Shown here in pieces: positions 1-11,584 of a stretch of 64,000 bases of DNA. Numbering within the stretch: position 1 is the stretch's first letter; every line of letters begins with the position of its first letter. Below the pieces are notes generated by a model. The model was not told the DNA's origin. It worked only from the letters and a program-made list of their open reading frames with translations, and did not search any database. Made by a program: the position numbers and the translations under genes. Source of the DNA: Sepiola atlantica (Eukaryota > Mollusca > Cephalopoda > Sepiida > Sepiolidae); the NCBI GenBank assembly GCA_963556195.1, contig OY744522.1, forward strand, positions 36,092,483 to 36,156,482. The letters are read 5' to 3'.

Positions 1-885
1 TACCACTCTCTATTCTGGTGTTGCTTCTCGCCCATCTCCCTCAGATCAGTTGAAATATGCAGCTGATCTAGAAGTTGACCTGGGTTCAGTTGTGAATTTG
101 GGTACGAAATGGCTTGTTTCGTTTAATCCTATTAAAGCTTAGCTCGTGTCTTTCAATCGTAGGCGTGTCCCTTTTCTTCCTGAGATTCTCATGGATGGCT
201 CTGCTCTTGAGAAATCGACTCAGAAACTTCTTGGTCTTTCTCTCTCATCAAATCTTTCTTGGAGTTCATACATTAGATCCATTGCTCTTTCTGCTTCTCG
301 TAAAGTCGGTTCTCTCTATCGCTCCAAAACCTTTCTCACACCTGAGGCTATTCTCTATCTGTACAAATTTACTATCAGACCATGTATGGAGTAATGTTGT
401 CATATTTGGGCTGGTCAATCTCTGTCCCATTTGAGGGTTCTTGATAAGGTGCAGAAAAGTATCTGTAATTTGATTGGCCACACCCTTTCTTCTTCTCTGC
501 AACCTCTCTCACAGATGTGAATTACTAGTCTGTCTTTTCTATAAATACTATTATGGCAATGTGTTTTTCAGAATTGTGTGATCTATTCCCCGCTTCTTTT
601 GTTCCAGTTCGTTTAACCCGTTGGTCTAGTGGTCTCCATCAATTTGCTGTTTTGATACCTCATTGTAATACAGCTGCCTATTCCAGTAGCTTCCTTCCAA
701 AAACTGCATGCTTGTGGAACTCTCTTCCTGCTGACTGTTTTCATCCTACCTATAGCCTTGGTCTTTTCAAGACTAAGGCCAATAAGCATCTCCTGTCTTT
801 GAGATAATCATCTTTCGTTCTTGTTAGCTCTTTACATCAAGTGGCTCCATGCCTTGTCTGGAGCGATTTCCATAAAAAAAAAAGC
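1..885 (+). pseudogene. CR1/Jockey-like LINE, 3' end of reverse transcriptase ORF
   Basis: This is the 3' part of a non-LTR retrotransposon polymerase that enters from outside the window. Frames joined across several breaks read the post-catalytic (thumb) region: LVSFNRRRVPFLPEI, then KVGSLYRSKTFLTPEAILYL, then RPCME-CCHIWAG, then LDKVQKSICNLIG and LQPLSHR. This order is the usual C-terminal block of CR1/Jockey-type RTs. In-frame stops (for example after RPCME near 394) and frameshifts show it is dead. The tail after about 805 holds a short 3' UTR (ttagctctttacatcaagtgg) ending in an A10 run near 875-884. The same 3' UTR sequence recurs at 23925-23979. The catalytic FADD motif and the endonuclease are not in the window. 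Family identity rests on motif order; the exact clade is inferred. Confidence 0.75.
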
Positions 886-1740
886 TAATAAAACTTTTAT
901 AACAAATGCTGAACCACTTGTTGCCTACAAACGAAATAATAAAGGGTTACTTTATTTTAATTTTAATTGTAGTACCTCTTAAAAAATCAAATACTCGTTA
1001 TTTTCTGGAATGGTGGCTTTTCGTAGAAATACTTTTAAAAAAAAAAAATTTTTTTTTTTTTTACAATACACAAATGAACGATAATACTTGACTTAGGTCT
1101 ATAAACTTTAATCTAGCCAGAAATTACCTTTTCTCTTCAGCAATTTAAAGGCTTCAACAAAATCACTTTCACACATCCATTAATAAAATCAGAATAAATC
1201 TTTTTTTTTTTTTTTTTTATAATAGTGAAAAAAAATGTTTATTATGGCCGTTTACAATTCGAACGTGATTTTGAAACTTTTTTTTTTTTTTTTTTTCAAT
1301 AACTTTTGGCTAGAATTAAGTTTTATTGAATAAAGTCAAATATCCTGGTTAATTTGTGCTTCTTAATCAAAGATACAGTATTTTTGAGCCACTGTTATAG
1401 AAAAGAACCGAAGTGTCTTTTGAACGAGACAAGACCCAATATAAGAGAAATGTTAGACATTCTTACCACAAATGATGTCAATGAACTTATCTAAATTCAA
1501 CACCTCATTATATTGTACTTTGAAGCATATAGATGTCATAGGTTGTTGTTGTTTTATGTATCATACTAACTGAACCGACTCTCGTAAGTACGATAAGAAA
1601 CCAATGTAACATACGTGGCTCATCTTGTAAAGACATCACAAAAATCGTATTAACACAATATTATTTCTCCCTTATCGACAGGGGGAAATAATATTGCGCA
1701 AAGTTATTTATAACTTTTGTGGAATGGCAAGGGTTAAAAA
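886..1740. other. Non-coding, A/T homopolymer-rich
   Basis: No gene is recognisable. The stretch holds several long A or T runs (A-T junctions at 1037-1062, T runs near 1200-1218 and 1279-1297). A short inverted repeat lies near 1657-1705, where aatattatttctccc and gggggaaataatatt face each other across about 9 bases. Confidence 0.6.
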
Positions 1741-1915
1741 CTGGGTTGCAAAGTCGGAGGGAGTCAGAATCGTAAAAATGCGAGGATTCAGTTGGATTTT
1801 TTAATCTCTGAAGAATCAAGACAGTCTGAATATTGGAAGACTGTAAAATAAGGACTCGGAATCAGATATTTTGGGGTTCTAGGAGTCTGAGTCAGATCTG
1901 ATAGCTTCTGACTCT
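1741..1915 (+). repeat. Dispersed repeat, copy 1 (inverted partner at 31010-31145)
   Basis: This is a G/A-rich segment with repeated gagtcagaatc-like and aggactcggaatcag-like words. Its reverse complement resembles 31010-31145, where gactccaactcctagaattc and cgactccttattttaaaatc occur in mirrored order. A shorter related piece is at about 31770-31815. No coding content is seen. It probably belongs to a SINE or LINE 3' region of unknown family. Confidence 0.5.
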
Positions 1916-2504
1916 GCAACCCTAGTTAACAATGCCCCACCTTCCATTTAAAAACTATGCAATGGAAAGAGCTAAAAAGAGTTTCGTTTATGTTAAATTA
2001 ATGTGGCAAACAGACTCCACTTCCATTCAATGATCATGGAATATTGAAGGTCAACATTTCCTAGTCATTTGATTTCTTTAAAGGGAAACATGGATGCCTG
2101 ACTTTTTCTTTTGAGGATACCTAAAGGATAAAGTTTTCGGATATCATCCGCAAACTTGTGGATTTGAAGGAAAAGATCAGTGACGGAATCTTCACAATTC
2201 CACAGGAGATGGCAGCGAAAGTCAGGAAGAACTTTAAAAAACAACTCAAGCGATCTATTTCTTACAAAAGCTGCCATGTCTGAAATAATGTTTGATTTAC
2301 AGTTTAGAATTTTTTTTGTATCCATTGAAAATGCGAGATCTTTTATTTCTTTAAGTTTTGTTATAATTTATTATAATTATAATGCTGTATCCATTGAAAT
2401 TTCATGGCGTTGAGATATCAATAAGTAGTGATAGAGCCGAGTATTTTTGTCGAGCTGGACCGATGAAAAATTTCACGAACAATTAAAATATGTTCTGTAT
2501 ATCT
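1916..2504. other. Non-coding spacer with unassigned open frames
   Basis: Both strands are partly open between about 2065 and 2413, but neither translation shows a domain I recognise, and each lacks an obvious start context or splice sites. I treat this as anonymous sequence or an old unidentified repeat. Confidence 0.4.
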
Positions 2505-3860
2505 TGGATGACTAGGAACTTAATGCAGTTGTAGAATTATTACAAGGATAAAGATGTAATTACAGAGGCTTAAAGTTGATGGATCAGATCCTGGAAGTGA
2601 TTTAGAGAAAAATTGAATAACAAATCGAGTCTAATAAGCATAGATAAAATGCAGTTCGATTTCATGCCTGTGCAAAGTACAACTGGTGCTATATTTATCC
2701 TGAGCCAAATGCAAGAGAAGTACCTTGATAAAAAGAACCTGTATTTTGATTTTGTGTATCTGGAGAAAGCTTTTGACAGAGTGCCAAGAGAGGTTGTCTG
2801 ATGAGCTTTGAGTAAATTAGAGGCAAACGAGTGGTTGGTGAAAGTTGTTCAAGCAATCTACAGAAATGCACAAAATGTGTTAGAATTAACAGCACATTTA
2901 GTGACAGCTTTAATGTTAAAGTATGAGTGCATCTGAGTTCTGTACTGAGAACATTGCTTTGCATTGTTCAGAGAGTTTCGTACAGGTTGTCCGGAAGAGA
3001 TGCATGCTGATTGAGTACTTGCCTCTGAAACATAAAAGGTCTACTTGTTAAGGACTTGACGGAATGATGCTACGGAAAATAAAGGTCTGAAAGTGAATGT
3101 TACCAACACCAAAGTGATGATCGGTGGCTATAGTGTTGGAAAGCTCTCAAAAAGAGGAAAGTTCTCCGGCTCAGTTTGTGGAAAGGGAGTCGGTTGCAAC
3201 CCAATTTTTTTTTTTTTTGCGGTATGTAAGAAAATGCAGAGAGGATAAACAATTTGTGTTCAAAAAGTGTAAGACAATGGAGATGGATGAGAACTTAGAT
3301 ATGGAGGAAGTATATTTGGATGGTGAAGCTGTTGAGGTTATTCAGAAGTTTTGTTACCTTGGTGATATCATTGGAGCACAGGGAGGTGCTGGTGTGATTG
3401 CAAGCATTAGGAGTGAATGAAGTAAGTTCAGGGAACTTCTGCCATTACTAACCAGCAGAGCGTTACCACTGTCAATCAAGGGAAGAGTATGCAGTGTGAT
3501 GATGTATAGAAGTAAAACCTTGCCAGTAAGAGTTGAGGACATACGTTGCATTAAGAGAAATGATATGGATGTGTAATGTGAGTCTAAAAGACACTTAGAT
3601 CTGAAGACCTCAGAGGGAGATAAAATCTGGAGTACATGGAAATGTGTGCAGAACAGTAGACTTTGTTGGTATGGCCACATTGAAAAAAACAGATGAGGGT
3701 TCTTGGGTTAATAGATGTAGTACAATATGGTTAGCAGGTTTAGTTCAAGCTAATATATGGGAGGAAGCTTACATCGGCCGAAACGTTGTGATAAAAACAC
3801 CCAAGATGAGAACAGTAGTCCAAATATACCAAATTCTACGAATTATCAACCCTCATCTAA
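2505..3860 (+). pseudogene. RTE-like LINE reverse transcriptase remnant
   Basis: This is a degenerate copy of an RTE-type reverse transcriptase. Pieces in shifting frames read YRGLKLMDQILEVI, then IDKMQFDFMPVQSTTGAIFI (RT fingers), then YLDKKNLYFDFVYLEKAFDR (the catalytic-Asp block, with a changed residue), then EVYLDGEAVEVIQKFCYLGD, then a C-terminal piece near 3660-3730. The same order occurs in the longer copy on the minus strand at 44040-46735, so the two confirm each other. There are multiple stops, frameshifts and a T12 run at 3208-3219, so it cannot encode an enzyme. The last 90 bases (about 3768-3855) also occur at the tail of the tRNA-SINE at 7940-8725. Confidence 0.75.
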
Positions 3861-5519
3861 AAAATTCTGAAGCATTGTTTTGTTTTTAAACTTTTTTACT
3901 TGAAAAGGTAAGCTTTTAATTTCCCTTTTTAAAAACGAGATTAAAAGCTTCTCCCTGCAAACTGGTTTACAAATGAAGATTCGAAAACTCAAAAAGGAAT
4001 TTTCATCACTTTTCTTGTTGCTATTATTTCGACATTATTTTTTTTTCTCATACTCGTCTATTTTATGTACGGTGGGTGCCCTGTGCCCAGTGAAAGCAAG
4101 CACTCAGGATGTCCTCACAACTCGGTAACAATCTCTGCTCTCTGATGTTTTTTATTCCGCCAGTAGCATTTATCCAAATCGTTTGTTTTCATGCATTCCT
4201 TAACTAAAGCAGAATTGACTTTCGTTTACTTTTCAAATTAACCGACAACTCACAATATTGTCAAAACAGATTTGAATTTTACCAGCACATTCCTAACTTA
4301 ATTCCAAACTCCATCCAAATTTTGGTGGGGCATTTTTTTTAACCTCAGGCATCACAAATTACCATCAGTACTGTAAACAGTGGTGCACTGCTGCATCTCT
4401 AGTGGTGCGCATAGTTGCAACGAATGTAGTTTAGAGTATCTTATCGACAAGGATTTGGAGTTGGGCCTTTTAAAATTTCAGGAGGCAATCTAGCGTTTGG
4501 GCTCCTCACTGTGGTAATATTACTTTGGACGTAAGTTGGTCTTGGTCGCGGAACCAATGTTGCAAAGTTACCTGCTTTGGCCGAAAGGGTATCTCTTGGG
4601 ACCGGCACCAATGTGGCAACATCGTTTGCTTTGGACGGCTGGGCGATCTTTGCCGGAATTTATGTGACGACGAGACGATGTGTGACATGTGCACATATGT
4701 CTCATCTTGTTATGGCCAGTGAGCAATCATTGTCTGACAATAGTCACTGTCGTCTCCTTCTGGGACTGACTGGCTGGGGACCATCGTGCTGCAAAAGAAC
4801 CTTATGTAATAATGGAACAAACCATTTTATTTTTTATATAAAAATATAATTATATTTTGAAAAGAAAGATCTCAGAGCGCGCGACAAACGCTTCTACCTT
4901 GTTCGGATTTCAAACCAGTCTCTTCGTTTCAATCTCTTTACCAGAGAGAGAGAGAGGGGGGGGGGAAAGTGAGAGAGAAAGAGGGATAGAGAAAGAGAGA
5001 AAGGGAATACAGCCGTCATCAGTGTTTCAACAAATCTCGGTGACAGGTTTTCTTTGACCTCTTGAACCTGGCTGGTGTCTTCAGCATTGTTGATATTTAG
5101 CGAATACCCCGATCAGTGAGCTGACATTTTTAGTGCAGCGAATTCACTTTATTTGCAACTCAAGTCTGGCGCAAGGGTTACGAATATAACGGGGAGCACT
5201 TAGCTCCCCAAAAGATTATGCATTGTGCCATATCACTACACAGTTAAAAAAACCCAAAAAACTTGTTGAATTCAAAGAGCTTTGGAAAACATAGTCAAAA
5301 CATGTAAAATCAAAACACTATAAATAATACATAGCATAAAAAAAATGAGGGGAAGATATCTTAGGTTGATGAAGTTGGATCGGTTATAATTTCAAGAGTT
5401 TGAATCTGACTTGAGTGTTTAGGTAGTGAATCTATAGCTCTGTTTATCGAAGTTAAAATTTTGATGTTTTAAAAGGTTATTAAGGTCACTGTAAAAAATG
5501 ATTGGATTAATTTGCTGCT
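3861..5519. other. Non-coding; short imperfect duplication and GA tract
   Basis: No gene is seen. At about 4545-4660 two imperfect units of roughly 50 bases follow each other (cttggtcgcggaaccaatgt and cttgggaccggcaccaatgt begin them). Both are open in one frame, but the product is unrecognised. A purine-only GA/GGGG tract lies at about 4942-5010. The open frames here look fortuitous. Confidence 0.5.
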
Positions 5520-6065
5520 CGAAAAAGTACTTGACTCCTGATGCAATCCTCTACCTGTAAAAGAGTCAGATACATCCTAAGATGAAGTACTGCTGTCACA
5601 TCTGGGGGTGGCGCCACGAGGAACACTTTTCATTGCTGAGACAATTCAAAATCAACTCTGAAACCTAGTGGGAATGATCTCTTCTGTTCCTTAGAGCCCC
5701 CTTTCTCACAAAAAAAAGCATTGCTAGTCTCTCTCTCTACTCTATTGTTACTTCCATGAAAGGTGCTCAACTGAGCTCCAATCTCTTGTTCCTCCTTTTA
5801 AGACATTCACAGCAAGAACTCATCTTATTACCACAAGGAAAAAAAACTTTCCTTTTCTACTTCAGTATCCCTAACGTCAACGAAATTTCCATGAACAGGT
5901 CTTCAAGCAAGAGCTTTTAGTCTGTGGAATACGTTACGACAGACTGCTTCCATACAGATTACATAGTCGTCTTCAAATCTAATGTCAACAGATTACTGTC
6001 ATGAACTCCATCAACCATTAATCCTCTCATAAAGTTCGTTTTTCAACTGACAATCATTCCATCTC
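5520..6065 (+). pseudogene. CR1/Jockey-like LINE, C-terminal RT fragment
   Basis: Conceptual translation with stops gives LTPDAILYL, then KYCCHIWGW, then a run ending in FKSNVNRLLS. This matches the C-terminal block of the element at 1-885 and of the copies at 29480-30157 and 52800-53450. It is heavily mutated (stop codons at 5560, 5670 and elsewhere), so it is an old 5'-truncated copy. Which of the related LINE families it belongs to is uncertain. Confidence 0.65.
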
Positions 6066-7934
6066 ATTAACCCTTATCTTCGAGTGACTTTAAACTTGAT
6101 AAGTGCTGATTCATTAATAAAAATAAAAAAAAAGCCTTAAATAAAAAAGTAAAAGTACATAGTGAATGTTGACTCTTCAAACTTGACCCACATAGATATT
6201 GATTTGTCAAAATACATTCTAGTGACAGTTCTTTTTAGTATGAATTTCCATACTCCAAAAGACACGTGTGTAACGAAACTAGTGAAGTTTGAAGTTACAA
6301 GTTTTACGCTGTAAACCTTGTTCAATAATTCCATCTTTTAAAGAATTAAAATGAAAAATCTAATTCAGAAATAAAAAACATATATATATAATACTACACT
6401 AAGGCAATTTATAAATTATAAAGCAACTTCATTTTGATACATTAAAAAAAAAAATGAAATAATGCGCCCTAAAAACTTGAGTCATTCTTAAGTTTTTAGG
6501 GCGCATTATTTCATTTTTTCAATCCAGATATTTCAAGAATTAATGTAAGCATTTCAACATAGGTGTTTTTAATGATGTTATTGTTACACAATGATTGGCA
6601 AGATCTAATCGGAGTTATTAAATTTCTCTCCTTACTAATAGATAACGCCTTACTGGTTGAACACTGTTCCGAACAAGCAAAAGCAGCAAAAATAATAATT
6701 TCTGTAAAATACTTAATTTTGATTGGTTATCGAGATCCGACTTCAAATAATCACCATCAGAGACCAGCACCTATTGAGTATTGGCTCCATAAGCGAGAAC
6801 CCAAACACGCCCGAGGGGAAGAAACTCAATTTATCAAACGGACCCTTCTCACAACACGACTACTCTGACTACTTGCGAGCAAACCGTTAGGTCATGGATT
6901 CTCAACAGAAGACAATCCATGATTATCGTTATCATCATGGTCAAATGATTGAATAACCTATCAAGAAATATATCAAGTATTTCTTCACCACTCGGTCGAC
7001 TGGCCTATCACCAAATTGTTATGAGAGCCCCAAAGTATTATCAGAGAAACAAATGGCTGACGAATATCGAAGATCCACTACTATTTCTACTGCTATCATC
7101 AAAAAGCCGTCGGTCAAAACAAAACTTTCATTAACAGTCTCTTTGTCATTAAGCAGACGACCATTTTCTTCTAATATTATCAGAGAAACAAATGATTGAA
7201 GAATAGCGAAGCACCACTAACATTGTCATTACTATAATAATAAAAAAGATGTGAGTTCAAACTTTCATTAATAACATCTCTTCATCATTGAGAAGACAAC
7301 TATTTTCTTCCATTTATTTTCAAAATAATTAAAGGATTTAATATTACAATCAGTTAAAAGTTCCTCCTGTGTTTGCCTGTTTTTTTTTTGTTTTCTTGTC
7401 AATATACACTTATTAGTAAATATTAGTATAACAATGGTTTTATTTTAAATAATTTCCTCTTTCTGGTCGAATATAATTTTGTAAGGTTTTCTGTTTCTAT
7501 CCTAAACAATCTGATCACTCTGAAAGCGAATGTATTTACAAAGAAATTAAAAAAAAAAAAAATTTTTTTTTTTTTTACATGATTTGTTTTACCTGATTTC
7601 ATATTTAATTTGAAAAAAAGCAAAGATGGCGGGAGACACATTTTCAGTAATTCTTTAAAAGAAATAAAAGGGAGGAATGAATCATCTGCGATTATTAAAA
7701 TCATTTGTTACAAATTGGAGTTTCTTTTAAAAATATTTAATTTGGTTTTTTTTTTTTGTTTGTTCAGTAATAAGAAAAAAAGTTTTGTAATACCTTGCAC
7801 ACTTCAACTGGTGTGCACCTATCTAGAAGGAATGGTGGAGAAAAAGGAATATACAAACGAGAAAATAGCATGATATTTTCCTGAACTTCGAAATCAGTAA
7901 GTGGAGGAGGTCATGAAAACAATTAAAACATGAA
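6066..7934. other. Non-coding with small repeats
   Basis: No gene is recognisable. There is a perfect 30-bp hairpin (6449-6519, listed separately). An imperfect direct duplication of about 140 bp lies at 7030-7165 and 7170-7310, both beginning tattatcagagaaacaaatg and both ending ccattttcttc-like. An A-run followed directly by a T-run lies near 7548-7577. Confidence 0.5.
6449..6519. repeat. Perfect 30-bp inverted repeat, 11-base loop
   Basis: Arms 6449-6478 and 6490-6519 are exact reverse complements. The arm core is aatgcgccctaaaaactt. It sits in AT-rich non-coding DNA, with no adjacent gene to suggest a terminator or microRNA role. It could be a small foldback element. Confidence 0.85.
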
Positions 7935-8270
7935 AGATTATTTGTAGAATTTGGTATATTCGGACTACTGTTCTCATCTTGGGTGTTTTCATCACAACAT
8001 TTTGTCCGATGTAACCTCCGACCTTCTTCAGGTGTACCTTGTCAAACTTGGAAATCTGGACGGAATTTCAAACAGAACCCTTTATTAAATCCACAGGGGT
8101 AACATGCACTTGTTCGATCTGCCATGAAGATGGGAAAAAGTCTTCAATAATTCGCAATTCTTTGTATTGCCCGCACTGAGGATTGAACCTTCAACCTTCA
8201 GATGACTGTCACTTAGAACTGAATTATACTTAGTACTATATCCACTTCGCCACGGGTCCTCGCGGACAAT
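7935..8270 (-). repeat. tRNA-derived SINE, minus strand
   Basis: Read on the minus strand, the element starts near 8259 with a tRNA-like head. An A-box match TGGCGAAGTGG is at 8252-8242. A B-box match GGTTCAATCC ends the head at about 8189-8180. The spacing (about 55 nt) fits a tRNA with a long variable arm, so a Leu- or Ser-like ancestor is possible. The body continues to about 7935 and ends in a tail whose motif AACACCCAAGATGAGAAC is shared with the RTE-like remnant at 2505-3860. A second copy of the body, without the A box, lies in inverted orientation at 8434-8725. Confidence 0.65.
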
Positions 8271-8433
8271 TCTAGTATTCTTGTTTTTGATCTAACTACT
8301 TATCACTATAGATCACTACTTATCTATTATTTATAATTATAGGTTCCCATATTGTATTGAATTCTATGCTAGGTCTGCTTAGTAAATCATTGTCGCCTAA
8401 CAAATGTGCTGCTTCTTTGAGTCATCTTACTTA

Positions 8434-8725
8434 GATTCAATCCTCAGTGCGGGGTGATACGAAGAATTGCGAATTACCGAAGACTTCTTCCCAGTCATGT
8501 CAGATGGAATGAGAGCATGCTACCCCTATGGATTTAATAAAGGGTTCCGTTCGAAATTCTGTCCGGATTCCCGAGTTCGACAAAGTACACCGGAAGAAGG
8601 TCGGAGGTTACATTGGCCAAAACATTGTGATAAAAACACCCAAGATGAGAACAGTAGTCCGAATATACTAAATTATCAACCCTTATCTCAAAAATTTCGA
8701 AACATGATCGCTTATATTCTGCAGT
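8434..8725 (+). repeat. SINE body, inverted second copy
   Basis: The sequence from the B-box-like gattcaatcctc (8434-8445) through the tail matches the reverse complement of 7935-8190. Together they form an inverted pair of arms of roughly 230-260 bp around a spacer of about 240 bp. The tRNA head upstream of the B box is not recognisable here. It could be two independent head-to-head SINE insertions or one foldback element. Confidence 0.6.
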
Positions 8726-8874
8726 AAAATCTTAAAGAATGTTTGACGTGTATTATAAAGATTTATAATATAATTTATGAAATAAATAAGTTTATTAATA
8801 TAGGTAATCACTGTATTTATGAAACGTAATTGCTTTATACTACTTGGGAGAGATTGTTAATAATATTGTCTACA

Positions 8875-11026
8875 CTGCGCAGTGACTGATGTAGTCCATG
8901 GAATTCTTGAGGGGCCAGACAGTACCTATATCAGCCCCACTCGGTAATGAATATAGTGGCGTCCCGTGCGGCTGGGGATAACGTTAGACTGTGGTATCCA
9001 TTCCATGCATCAAGGATCGTTTTCCTGGTGTCCCAGTATTATCGAAACCTGATTGAATGGGGATGAGGTGTGATGTGTTTCTCTCATAGGAGCATTATTC
9101 AACTTTTGTAGATCCACCGTGTGTCATGGAGATCCGTCCTTTTTCAGCGTGACCACCTTCCTTGACCACCAGGTAGTAGGTGTGACTACCGATTCTATTA
9201 TCCCCAGCACAACGTCTCTGTCCAGGTCCTCCTTCACCTTCTTTCAGTGATGGGGAACGGGTATCGGTATGTGAATTGCTGTCAGTGGTAGCCCCGGGAC
9301 AAATTTTATCTCTAGGGATTTACTTTCCATTGCAGTGGTTGATGTGGGCATGTGTTAAATGCGTTTGATTTAAAATGTTCCACTAACCATTGTTCGAGTT
9401 AGTGTCTGTTGGTTTGAATGGGATGGTTTTTGGTTTTATCGGGACAGGCGTTCTGCACGCGCATCCACATGAGGCCATTTTTTTTTATGTTCCTTAACAA
9501 GCTATTCTGTGACAACAAAGTCGGGAAATGGGAAGGCAACAAATCCAAATCCTTCAAGGCAGTTTGTGACAAATAGAATCCAGATGTATTGTCTGATACA
9601 TATACCACCTGTCGTGTCCTTTTTGTTCCCGCTTTTATGCATAGAAACAAGGCACCTCTCGTCTGTAATCGGTTGTCCGTTATGCCTCGTATCCGATAGG
9701 TAGTTGACACGAGGTATCCATCTTGGTACCCAAGGAGTTTCTGAATCTCGGGTTCACTCGAACAAGTCTGCGTTTCTGTGTCTGCAAAGGCTGGGATGCG
9801 ATGACCATGCTGGCTAACCGGTTTCTTTGATACACGTCCAAAGTTCCAGGCATCATGGTGACTTCCGCTGTCACCGAGTGGAGGGTAGCTCTGGGGCACT
9901 CATCTGAAATTGTTCCCCATCCCACTCAAGATGGGGTTAGTTCGTCGGTTGTTTTGTACCTGCTGCCCTTGTGAGCAGAACGACTATCCGGAGCACTGTT
10001 GGTGAACATGAACGACTTCCCACTTCTTGACATTTTGCTCGTGGCTTCCATTTTGGACCTCACAAGTTTAAAAAAGTGGTATTTGAGTCCAACTGCTGGA
10101 CAATCCTTCCGGCTCATTGACCCTCTAGGGTGTGAAGTCTCTCCACATCCATTGCAAAGTTTGGTGTATCGTGGAGTTAGGAGGCCCTTGGTCCCCTGGT
10201 AGTGCTGTTCCTGGTTCGACCGTTGCACGTTGGACAATGTAAGAGGGAGTGTGGCGTTGTAGAAGTAAGGGGTTGACTTGTCTGTTGCCTCCGGACAGAC
10301 CAACTGTGTGAACTTCTGGTTCAAAATGTCAAGTGATGCTACTTCCGCCAGTACCTTCCTTTGGTGTTCTACATTGCTAAGTCCTATCATTTGTTCAGCG
10401 ACAATGTCGTCTGAGTAGTTTACTTGCTGCCTGCGAGTTTGTTCATTTGGACATCAAACCCTGAATTCGCAAAATTTACCATGGCCACGTAATCTCGATA
10501 AAAAATACATTATCGACTCACTCTCTTTCTGCCTCATGGAGTGGAATTTTTGTCGGTGGACTTCTTTGTGTAATTCTCTTACTGTCACCAGTCGTATCTG
10601 ATGTGAAAGGTACTCCTCCGTGGCAGAGTTGAGCGTTTCTAGCCCTACTAGTACGAAGTATAACCTGTTCGTTTCCTGTATACATGTCTCCCGTAGTCTG
10701 TTCCGGATTACGGCTGGGTCTTCCAATCCGCATACATCCTTGTAGCGGGCCCATGCGTCCAAAAACAATGCCCATACTCCGTCCGTGGTATCCAGTCTTA
10801 TTGAGGGTATTTTTGGTCTTTTAACCCGCAACATATTGGAATGATCGCAAACTATTTCTTTTCAGAGCTCAATATTTTCTTTTTGTTGCAGTTCGATAAA
10901 TTGTTTCATCAATCGCACACCTTCTTGCTCCATGGTGGTTGGTAGTGGGTCAGTTCAATGTCCGACGTAGTGCTTAAAAAAAAAATTCCACGCTTTACAG
11001 TATTTTTAATCCTTTTCGTAGCACCA
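8875..11026 (-). pseudogene. Ty3-like LTR retrotransposon: gag, protease region, start of RT (degenerate)
   Basis: Read on the minus strand from 11026: a gag frame can start at 10933 (MEQEGV...). It carries an early in-frame TGA, then an open stretch 10834-10454 of helical capsid-like sequence. A zinc-knuckle-like CNGCGETSHPRG...C follows near 10150. A protease-region block follows (YVSDNTSGFYLSQTALKDL, about 9603-9540). The first part of an RT comes last, at about 9270-8880: VKEDLDRDVVLGIIESV, then WWSRKVVTLKKDGSP, then TVDLQKLN, then DAWNGYHSLTLSP. These are Ty3-type RT segments. Frameshifts and stops separate the parts, and everything after the RT palm is missing, so it is a dead 3'-deleted copy. 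Flanking LTR and primer-binding-site evidence is given separately. Confidence 0.75.
11010..11026 (-). other. Candidate tRNA primer-binding site of the LTR element
   Basis: On the minus strand, TGGTGCTACGAAAAGG starts at 11026, directly after the LTR terminus. TGG is the expected complement of a tRNA CCA end. The tRNA species is not assigned. Confidence 0.5.
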
Positions 11027-11217
11027 TGTAAAGTATGGAAAATGTCCCTTCCAAGATCTGTCACTGTTCACTACTGAATTGCAAATGGCTGTCCCCACAG
11101 TTTCTTATATAGTAATAAGCAGATAACTCATGGTACTTCCTGTATCATAGGCAGATAACTCCCGTTTACTATCTCAACACAGGAGTAGATAACTCCTTTA
11201 CCTATACAGTACCAACA
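11027..11217 (-). repeat. Candidate 191-bp LTR of the Ty3-like element
   Basis: The minus strand runs TGTTGGTACTG (from 11217) to CCATACTTTACA (to 11027), giving the usual TG...CA ends, with the primer-binding site abutting. It contains three short related words (cagataactc, gcagataactcc, tagataactcc). No second LTR is present, because the element is truncated on the other side. The outer boundary is inferred from the TG end only. Confidence 0.55.
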
Positions 11218-11584
11218 TATTATTTTTAAAGATATCGGAGGTATTCGTAAAATTACGTTCAAAGCTGGGGGGAGGGGGTTCTGTCAATCTAAAATCATAA
11301 ACACTATGGCTTGCGTATAGAAAATTCCCATCCAAGTCGGCCGATGATTTTAAAATCAGGGAAAGGGAAATTTATTTTTAAGGTTATAAATTTATTTTTA
11401 TGGTTATAAGGAGAGAAGAAAGCGTAAAGCGTATTTGTCATGTTCAAAGCTGCAACATTAGCGTCGCCATACAAATGTTTAGAAACTAATCGAATATCTG
11501 TCAATCAAAGGACAACAAATTGCTTAATTTGTCATGGTTTTTAATTTCTACATTATGTTTAAAATTTTTTTCTTTCAACATAAT
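11218..11584. other. Non-coding spacer
   Basis: No gene is seen between the LTR and the 63-bp satellite. There is a G-rich patch (gctggggggaggggg) near 11263-11278 and a short direct repeat of ttatttttaaggttataa and ttatttttatggttataa near 11371-11410. Confidence 0.5.

Noticed and set aside
2065..2413. Overlapping open frames on both strands that might be a small gene
   Set aside because: No recognisable domain, splice site or homologous copy in the window; left as unassigned.
4506..4849. Cys-rich + strand frame (CCKVTCFGRKG..., CGNIVCFGRLGD) resembling a small secreted peptide
   Set aside because: The pattern comes from an imperfect 50-bp duplication, there is no signal peptide, and a different frame is equally open.
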